From Amycolatopsis balhimycina FH 1894 (GTDB taxonomy: Bacteria; Actinomycetota; Actinomycetes; Mycobacteriales; Pseudonocardiaceae), in the NCBI RefSeq assembly GCF_000384295.1, contig NZ_KB913037.1, positions 9,437,508 through 9,501,507 on the forward strand: DNA of 64,000 bases, given 5' to 3'. Every line of letters begins with the position of its first letter. The first letter of the stretch is position 1. The translations under genes and the position numbers were made by a program. Of this stretch, positions 50,860-59,522 are shown piece by piece. The notes below the pieces were generated by a model. The model did not search any database, had not been told where the DNA came from, and saw only the letters and a list, made by a program, of their open reading frames with translations.

Positions 50860-51128
50860 GCATTCCTCCCCGCCGGCCAGAACCCAGCACCCGACCACGC
50901 TCGCCCACTCCGCGCACTTCACAGGATGCGCCTGAAGCGCCCTTGACGGCCATAGCCAGATCGCCTGGGCGCCACCAGGACCCCCGAGACCCTCCGACTC
51001 GACCTTTCATGAATAAAACGGGCATAACGCGACTATGTAGCGCCGCTTCGCCCGGTTCGCGAGCGTGGCACCGGAATCGGCTGCGATAATCGATATCCTC
51101 TCGGAGAACGAGAGAGAGGGGGAGTTCC

Positions 51129-51617
51129 ATGGCTGCTGTTGAGCGCACGCTCAGGCCGATCGTGGTCCTGCTGTACGTCAACGTGGGGATTAGCGTTTTG
51201 CTCACGGTGCTGACCTTCGTGTTCAAGAGTTCCGTACTCGATTACCAGGTCCAGCACATGGTCGAGGCGGGGAAGGTCGTACCGGGCCGGGAGGCGGCCA
51301 CGCGTGGTGTGCTGGAGGGCACGCTCTGGATCCGGCCGCTGTCGATCCTGGTCGTGTCGGTCGTTTACGTCCGTTTTGTCGCGCGGCTGAAACTCGGCCT
51401 GCGACGCACTTACTACCGGCTGCTGGCCGTGGCGATCGTCGGCGCGGGTGCGCTGGCCTATCTGATCGTCATCTCCCAGTTCCCGGTCTGGTACCGCGTC
51501 ATCCAGGGCGTGCAGGGACTCGTGCTGCTCAGTTTGCTGCCGATACTGGCCACAAAGGACATCCGGAACCACTTCGCACCGGAGCCGGAGGCGATGAAGA
51601 TCTGGGACGACGCATAA
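51129..51617 (+). CDS. Four-helix membrane protein, unknown function
   Basis: A 162-residue membrane protein with four predicted segments (IVVLLYVNVGISVLLTVLTFVF, LWIRPLSILVVSVVYVRFV, LLAVAIVGAGALAYLIVI, VIQGVQGLVLLSLLPI) and a cytosolic acidic tail. The segment between the first two is a short outside loop with charged residues. GAGAGAGGGGGAG lies before the ATG, a strong site. It is transcribed alone. I do not recognise the family. Confidence 0.75.
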   Translation: MAAVERTLRPIVVLLYVNVGISVLLTVLTFVFKSSVLDYQVQHMVEAGKVVPGREAATRGVLEGTLWIRPLSILVVSVVYVRFVARLKLGLRRTYYRLLAVAIVGAGALAYLIVISQFPVWYRVIQGVQGLVLLSLLPILATKDIRNHFAPEPEAMKIWDDA

Positions 51618-51657
51618 GTCAGGGAAGAAGCTCGGGCGGAGGCGCCGTCCGGGGCAG

Positions 51658-52476
51658 CTACCGCTTCAGCGCGACGCCGCCGAGCGCGGCCCGGACAGCG
51701 ACGTCCGGGTCGTCTGTCGGGTCGGGTTGCCACTGCTCGACCGGGACCAGCCCCGGGTCGAGGAGCTCGAGGGTGCCGAAGAACGCCATCAGTTCGTCGC
51801 GGTTGCGCAGCACGCCCGGGGTGCTGCTCTGCTTGCTGACCTTTTCGAGGTTCTTCAGCTGGTCCTGCTCGATCTCGTCGACGTCGGCCGGGCTGATGTG
51901 CGACAGCACGTACCGGGAACCGGACGGCAGCAGTTCGCGATAGGCCTGCATCGCCTCGCGCACGCCGGTCGAGTCCGGGAGGAAGTGCAGCACCGCGACG
52001 GTCAGCAGGCCGATCGGCTTGCCGGGATCCAACACGCCGGTGTCGAACGCGGCGTCCCAGACCTCCTCAGCGTGGCACAGGTTCGCGTGCAGCACGGCGT
52101 GCCGGTCCGGGTCGCCGTTCTTCGCCAGCAGCAGCCGCGCGTGCGCGACGGCGACCGGCTCGATGTCGACGTACACACACCGGCTGTCGGGGTTGACCTC
52201 GTCGGCGACCTCGTGCACGTTGCGCATGGTCGGGACGCCGGAGCCGAGGTCGAGGAACTGCGTGATGCCCTCGGCCAGGCAGTGCCGCACCGCGCGGCCG
52301 AGGAACGCCCGGTTCGCGTGGGTCGCCTCACGCAGCAGTGGGTACGCCTTGAGCGCCTGCACGCCGTACTCCCGGTCGATGGCCCAGTTCGCGGTGCCGC
52401 CGAGCGCCCAGTCGTAGGTGCGGGCGGCGTTGGGCCGGTCCAGGTCGATGCCTTGCGACGCGTAGTCGGGTTCCAC
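51658..52476 (-). CDS. S-adenosyl methyltransferase, DUF574 type
   Basis: A 272-residue SAM methyltransferase of the actinobacterial family PF04672. DRPNAARTYDWALGGTANWAIDRE (the N-terminal signature), QFLDLGSGVPTMRNVHEVA (SAM-binding glycine loop) and VLHFLPDSTGVREAMQAYRELLPSGS are all typical. GTG 52476 follows GAGGAGG; the long upstream frame is antisense of the next gene. The natural substrate of this family is not known. Confidence 0.88.
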   Translation of the reverse strand: MEPDYASQGIDLDRPNAARTYDWALGGTANWAIDREYGVQALKAYPLLREATHANRAFLGRAVRHCLAEGITQFLDLGSGVPTMRNVHEVADEVNPDSRCVYVDIEPVAVAHARLLLAKNGDPDRHAVLHANLCHAEEVWDAAFDTGVLDPGKPIGLLTVAVLHFLPDSTGVREAMQAYRELLPSGSRYVLSHISPADVDEIEQDQLKNLEKVSKQSSTPGVLRNRDELMAFFGTLELLDPGLVPVEQWQPDPTDDPDVAVRAALGGVALKR

Positions 52477-52585
52477 GCCGTCCTCCTCAGTGCCGGGGTG
52501 CCCCGCAGAGTATTCACCACCGGCCGGTGCCGGGCGCGACCGTCGGCCGAAGTAGCGGCGGGCGGCATGGTGCGATCGTGGCCGG

Positions 52586-52930
52586 GTGAAGATCACCGAT
52601 CCTGCGGGTGGCAAGTGGACGATCGTCCGGCAGGTCGGCGCTTGGCGGCGGAAGAGCAGGGCGATGTGGGCGGTGGAGGTGATGCCGGGCGGGCTGGGCA
52701 ACGACCCTGTCTCGCCTGTCATCGCCATCCCGTTCTTCGCGCTCGCGCTGATCTTGCTGGCGCTCGCCCTGGTCGAGTTGGCGCTGCTCCTCGTGGTGTG
52801 GCCGGTGGCGCTGCTGCTGCGGGCGATCAGGGTGACAGGCCCGCGGATCGTCGTGGTGAACACGGCGAAACTCGACGAAGTGGCGGCGAAGCCCGGCACG
52901 GCGCGGCTGAGGCACGGCCGGTTCTCCTAG
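52586..52930 (+). CDS. Small membrane protein
   Basis: A 114-residue protein with a basic N-terminal region (TIVRQVGAWRRKSRAMW) and one or two close hydrophobic segments (IPFFALALILLALALVELALLLVVWPVALLL), ending in a basic tail. Start GTG 52586 has a weak ribosome binding site. The downstream 52,931-53,188 shows no gene. Function is unknown. Confidence 0.6.
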   Translation: MKITDPAGGKWTIVRQVGAWRRKSRAMWAVEVMPGGLGNDPVSPVIAIPFFALALILLALALVELALLLVVWPVALLLRAIRVTGPRIVVVNTAKLDEVAAKPGTARLRHGRFS

Positions 52931-53188
52931 CCGCCGGCCGCGGTGAGGAACCGCCACCGCATTCCCCGTACCCGGATTGATGTCGTCTTCAATCACCGCG
53001 GCCGGGCGTTGATGATAGGGCGTCGGCGCCGGAGCTGCGGTTGGCCACCGCCCAGGACTGCATCGCTCGCGCTCAACGATCGGAGTGCTGGAGATTCCCG
53101 ATGGAGGACACGACGACCTTGCCGCCGGCCTGCCGCGGCCACCAGGATGTCAACGCCTCCGCTAGGTCGAACACCGATAATGCGGCTG

Positions 53189-54151
53189 TCAGCGACCCAG
53201 GTGGGCCTGCAGCAGGTTCGGGTCTTCGGCGGTGAGGTAGGCGGCGCTCGGCACGTAGACGGTGCGGCCGCGCAGGGCGATCGCGGTCGGCCCCTGGAGT
53301 CCGTCGGCGGCGGTCAGCACCACGGTGTGCGTGCCGTCGGGCTTGACGAGCGTCACCTGGTTGGTGGTGTCCAGGGCAGCGATGATCTCGTTGCCGCTAC
53401 CGGTGAAGGCGAAGTCGTCGATTCCGGGCAGGCCGGTGACTGAAACCTGTGCGGAACCGGCATTTCCGTTTGCGCGCAGGGGAATGCGCACGATGGTGCC
53501 CCGGTCGAGGTTGGTCACCCACGCGGCTCCGTCGCGGAGCTTGATCCCGTTCGCGCCGAGGAACCCGGCCGGTGCGAGCTCCTCGTCGGACGACCAGACC
53601 GTCGCGGTCCCGTCCTGGGTGGGCACTCGCCAGACGACTCCGGTGGAATCGGCGACGTAGAGACTGCGGGTGCTCTGGTCGAGTGCGAGGCCGTTCGGCA
53701 GGCTGGTCGCGGGTAAGGGCGCGATGCGCTGGGGTGTGCCGCCGGGACGCAGGCGCCACACGCCGGTGAGGTCGGCGGTCCCGGTGGCGTACAGGAAGTA
53801 CAGGGTGCCGTCGGTAGCGCGGTCGATGCCGACCGTCAGCGGGAACCCCAGAGCGGGGGTGTTGACTCCGCCGTCCGCGGGGGCAGGCAGTGTGGCCAGG
53901 ATCCGGATCGCGCCGCTGGGCGAGATCTCGGCGATCTGTCGTGCTTTGGCGAAGGCCACATAGGCAGTGCCGTTCGGAGCCAGCACGATGCTCTCGGGCG
54001 TCTGTCCCTTGTCCAGGTCGAAGTGCTGGACAATGCGAGTCGAGCACAGGGGGAAAGTCGCTGCCGACGCGGGAGCGGCGCCGAGTGCGAACAGGGAACT
54101 CGTGGCCAGAACCGCGGCTACGAGTCCGTGCTTGACAGGTTTTGCGGACAT
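53189..54151 (-). CDS. Secreted NHL/SMP-30-like beta-propeller protein
   Basis: A 320-residue exported protein. The signal peptide (HGLVAAVLATSSLFALGAAPASAA) ends near residue 31. The mature protein consists of six propeller-like repeats: ESIVLAPNGTAYVAFAKA, LTVGIDRATDGTLYFLY, NGLALDQSTRSLYVADSTG, NGIKLRDGAAWVTNLDRG, DDFAFTGSGNEIIAALDTT and TAIALRGRTVYVPSAA. Such ScyE/SMP-30-like propellers bind small ligands or act as lactonases, but metal-binding residues are not obvious. It follows the XRE regulator gene by about 130 bp on the same strand and may be its target. Confidence 0.8.
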   Translation of the reverse strand: MSAKPVKHGLVAAVLATSSLFALGAAPASAATFPLCSTRIVQHFDLDKGQTPESIVLAPNGTAYVAFAKARQIAEISPSGAIRILATLPAPADGGVNTPALGFPLTVGIDRATDGTLYFLYATGTADLTGVWRLRPGGTPQRIAPLPATSLPNGLALDQSTRSLYVADSTGVVWRVPTQDGTATVWSSDEELAPAGFLGANGIKLRDGAAWVTNLDRGTIVRIPLRANGNAGSAQVSVTGLPGIDDFAFTGSGNEIIAALDTTNQVTLVKPDGTHTVVLTAADGLQGPTAIALRGRTVYVPSAAYLTAEDPNLLQAHLGR

Positions 54152-54279
54152 GTTTTCCTCACTGTTTCCGGGCGTGCGGCAGTGCCGCGTCTTTCGGGGG
54201 TGACCACCGCCTGGGCGTGCTTCGCGCAGGACGATGGGAACAACGGCCGTCAGTGGCCGTGGGGTCGCGGTGAACCGGA

Positions 54280-55164
54280 TCAGGTGGTGCTGACCCGGTT
54301 CGCCGGCGAATACGGGGTAGTCGACGCTGTGGCTTGGGCGAGCAGGGCCAGCGCGGTGTGCGACGGCGAGCCGTGTGGTGCGGTGGCGACCACGATGCTC
54401 GGCCCTGTTCCGGTGTTCAGGGTTTGCTGTGTGACGGTCAGCGGACCGATCAGCGGGTGCCTCATCTCGTAATCAGCCGTGGCACAGGGTTTGACGCGGT
54501 GGTCAGCCCACATCGAGGCGAATTCGGTGCTCTTCGCGCTCAGTTGTCCCACCAGTTCGTACAGTGCGGCATCGTCCGGATACTGCCCTGCTACCAGGCG
54601 CAGGTTCCCCACGACCGCTTTGGCCTTGCTCGGCCAGTCTGCGTACAGCTCGCGAGTGTGTGGGTCGAGAAAGACCAGTTGTGCCATGTTCGGACGGCGG
54701 GACACCTCCGCCAGGTCGACGTCGAGGTGACCCGCGAACAACGCGTGTCCGAGGCTGTTCCAGGCCACTACGTCACCGCGGCGGCCGAGGACGATCGCGG
54801 GAACGGCGACCAGCGCGTCGAGCAACTGACCGGTCGCTTCCGAGAGGCGCTCGGGCGCCGGCCGGCGAGTCCGGCGATGGTGCCTCGCCGGCCTTGCCAG
54901 GACGTGCAGGTGCCGGCGTTCGGCTTCGTCGAGCCGCAGGGCGGTGGCGAGCGCGTCCAGCACTTCGGGCGAGGCGTTGGACGAGTGCCCTTGTTCGAGC
55001 CTCGTGTAGTAGGAGACGCTCACACCGGCCAGTCGTGCCAGTTCCTCCCGTCGTAGACCCGGCACACGTCGCCGCTCACCGTAGCTCGGCACGCCGACGG
55101 CGTCCGGGCTGAGCTGCGAGCGCCGAGTCTTGAGGAAGTCGCCCAGCCCCGCAGTTTCGCTCAT
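54280..55164 (-). CDS. XRE-family regulator with MmyB-like ligand domain
   Basis: A 294-residue regulator. The N-terminal HTH (LGDFLKTRRSQLSPDAVG, VPGLRREELARLAGVSVSYYTRLEQGHSSNASPEVLDALA) is highly typical of the MmyB-type group, and residues 105-285 form its PAS-like ligand domain (LLDALVAVPAIVLGRRGDVVAWNSLGHALF, FLDPHTRELYADW). These proteins bind fatty-acid-like ligands and usually control an adjacent oxidoreductase gene; here the adjacent gene encodes a secreted propeller instead. Confidence 0.9.
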   Translation of the reverse strand: MSETAGLGDFLKTRRSQLSPDAVGVPSYGERRRVPGLRREELARLAGVSVSYYTRLEQGHSSNASPEVLDALATALRLDEAERRHLHVLARPARHHRRTRRPAPERLSEATGQLLDALVAVPAIVLGRRGDVVAWNSLGHALFAGHLDVDLAEVSRRPNMAQLVFLDPHTRELYADWPSKAKAVVGNLRLVAGQYPDDAALYELVGQLSAKSTEFASMWADHRVKPCATADYEMRHPLIGPLTVTQQTLNTGTGPSIVVATAPHGSPSHTALALLAQATASTTPYSPANRVSTT

Positions 55165-55291
55165 GGATCCGAGTATGCCCTGGCTCTGAGCGCGTTACCT
55201 GTCCCAGCCAGGGATACGCAACGCCGGGAATGGCACACGCGCCGGGTGAAAGCTGAAGCCGTGCCGTCTCGCGGGTTCAGATCGCCGGTGT

Positions 55292-56125
55292 TCAGGGGTT
55301 GTAGTCCACGAGAACTTGGACCTGGTCGAAGCGGCGCTCGGCCAGGTCCCCGCGCCGGATCATCCAGAAGATGTCGGCGCCCGGCGCCCGGTAGATGCAG
55401 CACTGGGCCAGCAGGACCCAGTCCTCCATTCCGGACGGCACCGCGTCGGGGTCGTGCGGAAGTCCGAGTTCTTCCGATGCCAGGAACGAGGCTTGGCCCG
55501 CGGCGTCGCGGACCGGGTCGAAGTCATGGCTCCTTCCATATCCCCCCAGCATCAAGGTCGGGTATTCCCACAGGTCTTTCCACATCTCGGCCAGTACCTC
55601 GCTGTGGGGATATCCCGGCATCGGTGCGACGTACACAGGCGGCGGGGCCGGGACCAGTCCGTCGCTGGGAAGGCAACCCCCCAGGGACAGGTGGATGTCG
55701 CCCAGGGGAAATTCTCGGAGGATCTCAAGGGTTTCCTCGTCCGCCTCGTCGCCGATCCAACTCGGTGGGTGGTGCTCTTCGACCGCGATGCCTGCCGGAA
55801 CGTACGCAGCGCTGCCGCCGACCTCGTGATCCGGGTATCCGAAGAGCAGCAGCTTGCCGTCGGGTGGCAAGGGGAGGTCCGTCGCTTCCTTCGGCACGGC
55901 CGCGCAGTCGATGGTGGCGATCAGCGGGCACCAGGGTTCGGACGCGTCGGCGGGAAGCATGATCGGTCCACCGAATCGGCCGACGACCGGGCCGTCGCCG
56001 TCCGCTGTCAGGGATGCGAACGGGCGGACGAGTTCCAGCCACTTCTCCACATCCGCGGCCGGGATGTCCCTGGTGAGGGCCAAGGCTCGGAATTCGTCGA
56101 GAAGCTGGGTGTTCCGGAGGTTCAT
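55292..56125 (-). CDS. DUF1963 family protein
   Basis: A 277-residue soluble protein. FGGPIMLPADASEPWCPLIATID, LLLFGYPDHEVGGS, HLSLGGCLPSDG, LGGYGRSHDF and DWVLLAQ…DIFWMIRRGDLAERRFDQVQVLVDYNP are the ordered signatures of DUF1963 (YwqG-like) proteins. Their function is unknown. ATG 56125 is chosen over a TTG at 56173 because the domain starts just after it; the ribosome binding site is weak in either case. It starts about 90 bp after the end of the upstream glycosyltransferase-like gene on the same strand. Confidence 0.82.
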   Translation of the reverse strand: MNLRNTQLLDEFRALALTRDIPAADVEKWLELVRPFASLTADGDGPVVGRFGGPIMLPADASEPWCPLIATIDCAAVPKEATDLPLPPDGKLLLFGYPDHEVGGSAAYVPAGIAVEEHHPPSWIGDEADEETLEILREFPLGDIHLSLGGCLPSDGLVPAPPPVYVAPMPGYPHSEVLAEMWKDLWEYPTLMLGGYGRSHDFDPVRDAAGQASFLASEELGLPHDPDAVPSGMEDWVLLAQCCIYRAPGADIFWMIRRGDLAERRFDQVQVLVDYNP

Positions 56126-56217
56126 GGCGAGCAGCCTATCGGCCAGGACTGCCGCGTAACGCTTGGCGGGCAACGAATCGACACGCCCGAAGGTGCCATG
56201 CTCGGCCGGGTTCCGAT

Positions 56218-57744
56218 TCAGGGCGCGGGGACCAGATAGAGCTGCGCTGTGCCGGACAGGGGTGCGGAGATGGTCCAGGTCGCCAGGTAGTTCGATGGCG
56301 GGGTGCCGTTGATCCGCCGCAGAGCGAGGTCGAGTGGGCGTGGCCGTACGGTGTCGTCGAAGAAAGCGAAGTTGACTCTGAGCAGGCCGCGGGTCAAGCG
56401 TCCGGTACGCGCTTCGAGCTCGGTGATCGCGTGGGGCATCAGTCCGCGGTCGGAGAACACGTCGATGATCGCGCAGCCGCAGGTGTAGGCCAGCACGCCG
56501 ATCTCGTCGGCGCTGGCCACAGTCTTGCCACCGGCCAGCCGGGCGACATCGCGCCCGATTTGAGCATACTGTTCGCTGGAGGTGTAGTTCGAGGTCAACG
56601 GAGCGAAGTCACGGGGCAGGCCGGCGCGGGCGTATCCCGCCACGCTGGCCAGGACCAAAGCTGCCACGAGGAGCAGGCTCAGTCCCCGTTCTGCCCGGCG
56701 TACGAATCCGGCGGTGGCGGCGCAGACGAACACTGTCGCAGCGACAATGCCAGGTCCGAAGTACCAGTGGTACGGCGGCACCCGCAACTGAACGTACGCC
56801 AGGCTGTATACCGCTCCCGCTGCGCCGAGCAAGGCGAACGGGAGCAGCCGGCGACCGGCCGAGTTTCGTCGCACCACTAGGATCAGCCAGTACAGCCCAG
56901 CCGGCACCGCCAGCCCGACGGGCAGAAACGCCAGGACGGTCTGCCCGGGCATCCCCTGCCAGTACAGCCCGGGGCCATTGCCGAACTCCCACTGACCCCA
57001 GGCCCGTCGCGCGCCCTGCAAGGTCTTGATGACCACAGTGTCCGGCACCGCCGCACCCAATACCACCCAGCTGAACACGAACCACGGCGCCGCGACCAGC
57101 ACGGCGGCACGCACGCTGCGCCGGGCATCGACCCAGGGTCGTCGCCGGGCCACGAAGATCAACACAGCGAAGATCAGGAGATCGACGCGGACCAACGCCA
57201 CCATCCCCGCGACCAGACCGAACGCGAACGGACGCCCCTCCACCGAGAAAGTGAGCAGCCACGCGAGTCCCGCGGCGCCCAGTTCGACCTCCATCCCGAT
57301 CGAGGACACCAACAGCGGGTTCACCGTCAGCGCGGTGATCGTGAGAACCGGAAACCAGCCCGGCAGGCCGGTGGCCGCACCGAGCCGGCGCAGGGCGAGC
57401 ACCAGTAGCACCTGGCACACCACATACAACACGCCCGCGGCGAACACCGCGTCCCGCACCACGAATGTCAACACCGCCAGGCAGAGCACGTTCAGTGGCG
57501 AGGTCGCGGTGTTGGTGGTGCCCTCGGCCAGCAACCCCCAATGCCCGTGGAACGCGAGATTGCGGGCATAGCTCAACGTGATGTAGGTGTCGTCGATCAG
57601 ATGGACACGCACCAGCAGAAAAACCACTGCCGACGCCACGGCCACCCCGGTCGGCAGCCCACCCGCCGAAGCGAACAAGACCCGCGACCGGTCGAGCACC
57701 GAGGACTCGTTGCTCGACCGACGCGTCAGCAACCCTGTCGCCAT
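56218..57744 (-). CDS. GT-C-type membrane glycosyltransferase-like protein
   Basis: A 508-residue protein with about ten membrane segments. The first outside loop carries DDTYITLSYARNLAFHGHWG, the DD-containing motif typical of GT-C enzymes related to the arabinofuranosyltransferase AftB and to mannosyltransferases using polyprenyl donors. The C-terminal about 130 residues form an outside domain (SSEQYAQIGRDVARLAGGKTVASADEIGVLAY). It probably transfers a sugar to a wall polymer in the outer leaflet. The donor and acceptor cannot be read. It lies about 100 bp from the ECF partner gene and may belong to that regulon. Confidence 0.8.
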   Translation of the reverse strand: MATGLLTRRSSNESSVLDRSRVLFASAGGLPTGVAVASAVVFLLVRVHLIDDTYITLSYARNLAFHGHWGLLAEGTTNTATSPLNVLCLAVLTFVVRDAVFAAGVLYVVCQVLLVLALRRLGAATGLPGWFPVLTITALTVNPLLVSSIGMEVELGAAGLAWLLTFSVEGRPFAFGLVAGMVALVRVDLLIFAVLIFVARRRPWVDARRSVRAAVLVAAPWFVFSWVVLGAAVPDTVVIKTLQGARRAWGQWEFGNGPGLYWQGMPGQTVLAFLPVGLAVPAGLYWLILVVRRNSAGRRLLPFALLGAAGAVYSLAYVQLRVPPYHWYFGPGIVAATVFVCAATAGFVRRAERGLSLLLVAALVLASVAGYARAGLPRDFAPLTSNYTSSEQYAQIGRDVARLAGGKTVASADEIGVLAYTCGCAIIDVFSDRGLMPHAITELEARTGRLTRGLLRVNFAFFDDTVRPRPLDLALRRINGTPPSNYLATWTISAPLSGTAQLYLVPAP

Positions 57745-57842
57745 TATCGCTCTGTTCCTTGCACATCAGATATCTCGAACATTGACCACCTGCGCACACA
57801 TTCGGTAGCCGGGCGCGCAACCACGGATGAGGAACGCGGTTA

Positions 57843-58646
57843 TCAGCGGCTCCGGACAGTCTCCGGGAGATCGAGAACATTCCCGTTCTTCAGGGTCACC
57901 CGGAAGTGAAACGTGAAATGATCTGTCTCGCCCGATGAGAACGGTCGCTCGCTGCCTTTCACAGCGACCGTGCCATCGCGCAGGGAGGCGGGGGTCACCG
58001 AGTTGTCCGGTTCTATCAGCGAAACCGCGGTCACGTCGTCCGTCACGATCCCGAAGAAGAACTCCGGTTCGTGCAGACCGCTGAGGCCGGTGAAGGGGTC
58101 GAAGGGGCGCTCGGCGGTGAGCTTGGCGTAGCCGCCGCGCCTGCCGGTCATGTCGTTGACGTCGGCGCCCATCATGCCGATGGCTTTGCCGCCGTCGATG
58201 ATGCAGACCGCAGCGGCCTTGTCATTGCGGATGACCAGAAACCCGTGCGGGGTGTCCGTATCGACGCTGGCGGCCGGTCGCCAGCTTTCCCGATCGGGCA
58301 CCGCTATCCCCTCTGCGAGGGTGGCGTTCACGCAGTCCCTGACCAGCTTCATCTCCCCTGGGGCGGGGGTGGGCGTCGCCGGCTTGCCCAGGGCAAGAGA
58401 CCCGGATCCCGCGCCGACCGGTACCGCAGTGGTGCTTGGACCCGCGTCGGGCGCCGGCCCGAACACCGCCGCGGCGGCGACCGCGAGGACACCGACCGCG
58501 GCGGCGGCCACCCACGGCTTGCCTGGCTTCCTGCGGCGCTCGCCGTCCCGTGAGGCCGCCAGTTCCGGCTCGAGCCGAGCCCACAGGGCGTAGCGCAGGT
58601 GATCGGGCATCGGACGGTCCCGCGGCAGGTCGGAGTCGTCGGTCAT
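57843..58646 (-). CDS. Single-pass membrane protein, likely anti-sigma partner
   Basis: A 267-residue protein with a cytosolic N-terminus (LPRDRPMPDHLRYALWARLEPELAAS), one membrane helix (PWVAAAAVGVLAVAAAAVF) and an outside domain of about 190 residues with two cysteines (VRDCVNAT, AAVCIIDGG). Its start overlaps the sigma factor stop (ATGA), so the two are translated together. The topology matches membrane anti-sigma factors, but no zinc-binding HxxxCxxC motif is present. It is therefore a non-classical anti-sigma candidate, similar in arrangement to the pair at 47,152-48,745. Confidence 0.78.
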   Translation of the reverse strand: MTDDSDLPRDRPMPDHLRYALWARLEPELAASRDGERRRKPGKPWVAAAAVGVLAVAAAAVFGPAPDAGPSTTAVPVGAGSGSLALGKPATPTPAPGEMKLVRDCVNATLAEGIAVPDRESWRPAASVDTDTPHGFLVIRNDKAAAVCIIDGGKAIGMMGADVNDMTGRRGGYAKLTAERPFDPFTGLSGLHEPEFFFGIVTDDVTAVSLIEPDNSVTPASLRDGTVAVKGSERPFSSGETDHFTFHFRVTLKNGNVLDLPETVRSR

Positions 58647-59260
58647 CGCAGCTCCTCGGTGGCCAGTACGTCATGGGTGGTGTTCCGCAGAAGGCCACGC
58701 AGGCGGCCGCGGGCCCGGGAAATACGCGCGCGCACGCTCGCGTCGGCGATCCCGAGCACAGCGGAGGCTTCCGCGGTGGACAGACCGCCTATCAGGCACA
58801 GTTCGACGGCCCGCCGCTCGGCGCGGGGCAGCGCGGCGACCGCGTCCAGAACCGCCCGCAACCTGCGGTCCGCGTCGACCTGGCCGGCCACGTCCTCGGC
58901 GTGATCACGTACGACGCCACCCCGTGGCAGGCGCGACAACGCACTGGCGAACCGGCCCAGCCTGCGTTGTTCACGGCGGGCCAGGTTGCTGGTCACGGTG
59001 TACAGCCACGGCCGCGCACTGTCATTCACCAACGTCACGTCACCGAGACGCCGCCACGCCGTCAGGAAAACCGAGGAGGTCAGGTCTTCGGCAACCGACC
59101 ACGACCCGGTCAGCCGGTAGGCGTAGTTCCACACCGCACCGGCATGCCGGCCGAACAGCTCCCCGAACGCTGCGGTGCTGCCCTGGGCAGCGTGTTCCCA
59201 TAACGCCCGGTCACTGCCGGTGGGAGAGGGCTCTTCGTCCGCGCTGCGGTCGGGCCGCAT
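58643..59260 (-). CDS. ECF-type RNA polymerase sigma factor
   Basis: A 205-residue sigma factor. Region 2: FGELFGRHAGAVWNYAYRLTGSWSVAEDLTSSVFLTAWRRLGDV, with ARPWLYTVTSNLARRE; region 4: AALPRAERRAVELCLIGGLSTAEASAVLGIADASVRARISRARGRLRGLL. ATG 59260 is used; GTG codons further upstream are possible. It is co-translated with the membrane protein behind it. Confidence 0.88.
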   Translation of the reverse strand: MRPDRSADEEPSPTGSDRALWEHAAQGSTAAFGELFGRHAGAVWNYAYRLTGSWSVAEDLTSSVFLTAWRRLGDVTLVNDSARPWLYTVTSNLARREQRRLGRFASALSRLPRGGVVRDHAEDVAGQVDADRRLRAVLDAVAALPRAERRAVELCLIGGLSTAEASAVLGIADASVRARISRARGRLRGLLRNTTHDVLATEELR

Positions 59261-59522
59261 CCGTCGCCCCCGCTCCTGATCTGCAATTGTCGTCACACCA
59301 CCATGTCCCCGCCGACCTCCACAGCGTTGCGTCACGGGTGCGGTGGCTGGCGCGATGCCCTGCCACCCACTCCGCCAGTGTCGCCGCTTCCGCAGGTCAA
59401 GCCGGCAATCTCGCCTGCGGAGTGGGTGAAACAACCCGACGAGCCGTCATCGCGAACCGACGGGACGTCGGCTCGTAAACGGTCAGCGAACCACATGGCG
59501 GCGAAGCCCAAGGAGACGACGG

